DNA of 64,000 nucleotides from Bosea sp. BIWAKO-01 (GTDB lineage Bacteria > Pseudomonadota > Alphaproteobacteria > Rhizobiales > Beijerinckiaceae). The DNA lies in the NCBI RefSeq assembly GCF_001748145.1, contig NZ_BCQA01000001.1, positions 4,676,501-4,740,500 of the forward strand. Direction: 5' to 3'. The notes under the pieces were generated by a model. It worked only from the letters and a program-made list of their open reading frames with translations. It had not been told where the DNA came from and searched no databases. Each line of letters begins with the position of its first letter. The first letter of the stretch is position 1. Of the stretch, positions 62,008 to 64,000 are shown piece by piece. Made by a program: the position numbers and the translations under genes.

Positions 62008-62820
62008 CTAGCGCGGCCCGACAGCCAGTTCAGGCGGCAGGTTCCACTTCTCGGCGAGGTTGCGGTACCAGCCCCGCAGCTTCATGGAGCGGACATAGGT
62101 GTCGAGGAAGACCAGCAGGTCGAGATCGGCATACCGGACAGCGTGGTTCATGCTGGTCCATTCCGTCTGATCGCTGGCAAACTTGATATTGCGCAGCTCG
62201 GTCGGGCGCTCCTGAGCGCGCAACTCATTCGAGACGGAATCGCCGATATAGGCCGTCGACCGCCCTTGCATGACCTCGAGCACTGCCGCCCCCGTATCGG
62301 AAAGGGGCGTGACCTTCGCCTTCTTGAAGGTGCGCTGGGCATATTGCTGGGCAGCGGTGCCTGAGACCACGGAGAGGACACTGCCCTCCTTGTCCAGGTC
62401 CGCGAAGGTCCGCACTGGGCTATCGGCGCGCACCATGGCGGTGGACGAGAGATAGCCGAAGGCCTCTCCAAACGCGACGGCCGTCGCACGCTCGGGTGTC
62501 GCTCCGAGCCCACTCATGATGACGTCCCATTTGCCGGCCTGGAGCCCGGCCACGAGGCCGCTCCAGGTCGTATTGACGAGTTCGACCTTGATACCTGTCA
62601 TCGCCTCGAGATTGCGAATATCGTCGACGATGAGGCCCTCGTACTGGCTCGTCTTCGGGTTCAGCAGAACGAACTTGTTCCAGGGGGCTACTCCGACGAC
62701 CAGCTTCTTTTCGGATATGATCCGATCGAGCGTGGGGCCTGCGGAGGCTCCGGAAGCAGACAGCGCGACGACCGCCGCGACAGCGGCCGACGCAAGCGCG
62801 TTGGCGATGGTTCTCAGCAT
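62008..62820 (-). CDS. Family-3 ABC solute-binding protein
   Basis: 270 aa. Signal peptide ALASAAVAAVVALSASGASAG, then SEKKLVVGVAPWNKFVLLN and YEGLIVDDIRNLEAMTGIKVELVNTTWSGLVAGLQAGKWDVIM. A polar-amino-acid-type periplasmic binding protein. The ATG at 62820 follows AGGGGAAGAG. It is 61 bases downstream of the thiamine-diphosphate enzyme and 97 bases upstream of the permease gene. Confidence 0.92.
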   Translation of the reverse strand: MLRTIANALASAAVAAVVALSASGASAGPTLDRIISEKKLVVGVAPWNKFVLLNPKTSQYEGLIVDDIRNLEAMTGIKVELVNTTWSGLVAGLQAGKWDVIMSGLGATPERATAVAFGEAFGYLSSTAMVRADSPVRTFADLDKEGSVLSVVSGTAAQQYAQRTFKKAKVTPLSDTGAAVLEVMQGRSTAYIGDSVSNELRAQERPTELRNIKFASDQTEWTSMNHAVRYADLDLLVFLDTYVRSMKLRGWYRNLAEKWNLPPELAVGPR

Positions 62821-62881
62821 GCTCTTCCCCTTTTGTATGGCGCTGTTGAACAGATCGGCTCTCGTGAGGTGATCGACCGCA

Positions 62882-64000
62882 TCAATGGACTGCGTCGTGG
62901 GCGAGAATGGTCTCGAAGCCGACGATCGGTGCTGTTGCGTTGGGATCGATGACGACGTCGATGACGAAGGGACCATCGGCAGCAAGCCCCCCGGCCAGGG
63001 CCGCAGCGATCGCCTCCGGGGCCGTGACGCGCTCACCGCGGCACTTCAGAGCCCGACCGACTTCCGAATAGTCGATGTCGAGAAAGTCGCATTCGAGATA
63101 GCGGCCCATCACCTTCTGCTCCCAATGCCGCTGGAAGCCGAGAGTGCCGTTGTTGAACACGACGACGAGAATATCGACGCCGTAGCGGGCGGCAGTTTCG
63201 AGCTCGTTGATGACGTAGCCAAAGGCGCCGTCGCCGGTCACGCAGACGACCTTGAGCGATGGGTCGGCCAATTTGGCGCCGATCGCGGCGGGCAGGCTCC
63301 AGCCGATTCCACCGGTTCCGCGCGGCGAGAGGATGAAGCGCCCCGAGCCCGGAACGTCGATATGGCTCATGGCCCAGCCGGTGATGTAGCTCGCATCCGT
63401 AACGATGAGGGTCCGTTCATCGACCTGTGCCGAGATCTCGGCCAGTAGGCGTTCGGGCCGGATCGGTGTCTGCGCCGACTCCGCGACCGGCCGGAACTCG
63501 GCCCTCCACTTCTCCGTCAGCTGATCGATCCGCGCCCTGGTTTCCGGGTTGGTTCGGGCCAGGCCGCGATCAGCGCAATAGGCCATCAGGTCGCGCAGGG
63601 TATCGCGGACATCGCCGACCATGGCGATGTCGGTTGCGAAGTTGCGGCCGATTTCAGCCGGGTCGATATCAAGATGGATCAGCTTGGTTTCAGGCTTGGG
63701 CAGCGACCAGTCGCTGTAGCAGATCTGGCCGGTGCGCGAGCCGAGCACGAAGACGACGTCGGCCTCGGCGAACAGCGTGTTGGAGATCTGCCCGCGACCA
63801 TAGCGTCCGCCCGTGGTGGAGCCGAGCGGGCCCGCGGCGAGCGGGTGCGCATCGGCAATGGCTCCGCGCCCGGTCATGGTTGTCGCGACGGGAATGTCGA
63901 ACAGCTCCGCCAGCATCCGGATTTCCTCTTCGGCACCGGAGATGATCGATCCGCCTCCGGCGATCAGCAGCGGCCGCTGGGCCGTCGCGAGCAGCTCTGC
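62882..64000 (-). CDS. Thiamine-diphosphate-dependent enzyme (acetolactate synthase/decarboxylase fold), partial
   Basis: About 372 residues of the C-terminal two thirds; the N-terminus is beyond the window edge (frame open to 64000). Central domain with VFVLGSRTGQICYSDWSLP and LIHLDIDPAEIGRNF; pyrimidine/pyrophosphate domain with the ThDP motif GDGAFGYVINELETAARYG ... FNN. The fold includes acetolactate synthase, 2-keto acid decarboxylases and oxalyl-CoA decarboxylase. As first gene of an operon with an ABC importer and an aldehyde dehydrogenase, a 2-keto-acid decarboxylase role fits; the substrate is not known. Confidence 0.87.
   Translation of the reverse strand, partial: AELLATAQRPLLIAGGGSIISGAEEEIRMLAELFDIPVATTMTGRGAIADAHPLAAGPLGSTTGGRYGRGQISNTLFAEADVVFVLGSRTGQICYSDWSLPKPETKLIHLDIDPAEIGRNFATDIAMVGDVRDTLRDLMAYCADRGLARTNPETRARIDQLTEKWRAEFRPVAESAQTPIRPERLLAEISAQVDERTLIVTDASYITGWAMSHIDVPGSGRFILSPRGTGGIGWSLPAAIGAKLADPSLKVVCVTGDGAFGYVINELETAARYGVDILVVVFNNGTLGFQRHWEQKVMGRYLECDFLDIDYSEVGRALKCRGERVTAPEAIAAALAGGLAADGPFVIDVVIDPNATAPIVGFETILAHDAVH

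Overview
This is a chromosomal window from a GC-rich alphaproteobacterium, most likely of the order Hyphomicrobiales. The signs are a PopZ/DUF2497 polar organiser close to valS, a BA14K-family protein, a YARHG protein, many Bug/TctC solute-binding proteins, and dense catabolic operons each paired with a GntR, IclR or TetR regulator. A Bosea-like soil or plant-associated bacterium is my best guess; this is inference from gene families, not a database match. I see no rRNA, tRNA, CRISPR array, phage or insertion sequence.

0-24.9 kb is mainly housekeeping and envelope: popZ, a Dps ferritin, valS, a Tat-exported PhoD phosphatase, a YqaA/DedA membrane protein, ilvD overlapped by a Sel1-repeat protein, xthA, a BA14K protein, a YqhA membrane protein, a HerA-type ATPase, a YARHG protein, an ImmA/IrrE peptidase, a diguanylate cyclase, a Gfo/Idh/MocA oxidoreductase, a subtilase autotransporter, an apparently exported nucleoside deaminase, and a divergent AmpR/AmpC beta-lactamase pair.

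24.9-34.9 kb is a carboxylate uptake and catabolism divergon. A leftward operon (CoA-transferase, FadR-type regulator, enoyl-CoA hydratase, TctC-type binding protein, FAD-linked hydroxyacid dehydrogenase) faces a rightward tctB-tctA pair. The shared promoter region holds a FadR-type palindrome. An M20 peptidase and a second GntR regulator follow.

35.0-45.1 kb looks like a quinate/shikimate-type locus: a family-3 ABC importer (two permeases, an ATPase, two binding-protein genes), a type II dehydroquinase (AroQ), a Gfo/Idh/MocA oxidoreductase, a divergent AroE-like dehydrogenase, a QuiC 3-dehydroshikimate dehydratase fused to a dioxygenase-like domain, and a BKACE beta-keto acid cleavage enzyme. 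The two binding-protein genes are almost identical in DNA over 822 bp and sit under different regulators (GntR and TetR). A TetR gene faces the transporter operon across a perfect 11-bp-arm palindrome.

45.2-56.6 kb carries two divergons around an IclR regulator: aminotransferase plus binding protein versus HpcH aldolase, cupin and DUF6282-type protein; and fumarase-like alpha/beta plus quinone oxidoreductase versus an Ldh2-type dehydrogenase. Both divergent promoters carry TTTC-N7-GAAA sites with a shared core, which suggests one regulon. From 56.7 kb to the end lie a peptide-type binding protein and a leftward operon of a thiamine-diphosphate enzyme (cut by the window edge), an amino-acid-type ABC importer and an aldehyde dehydrogenase.
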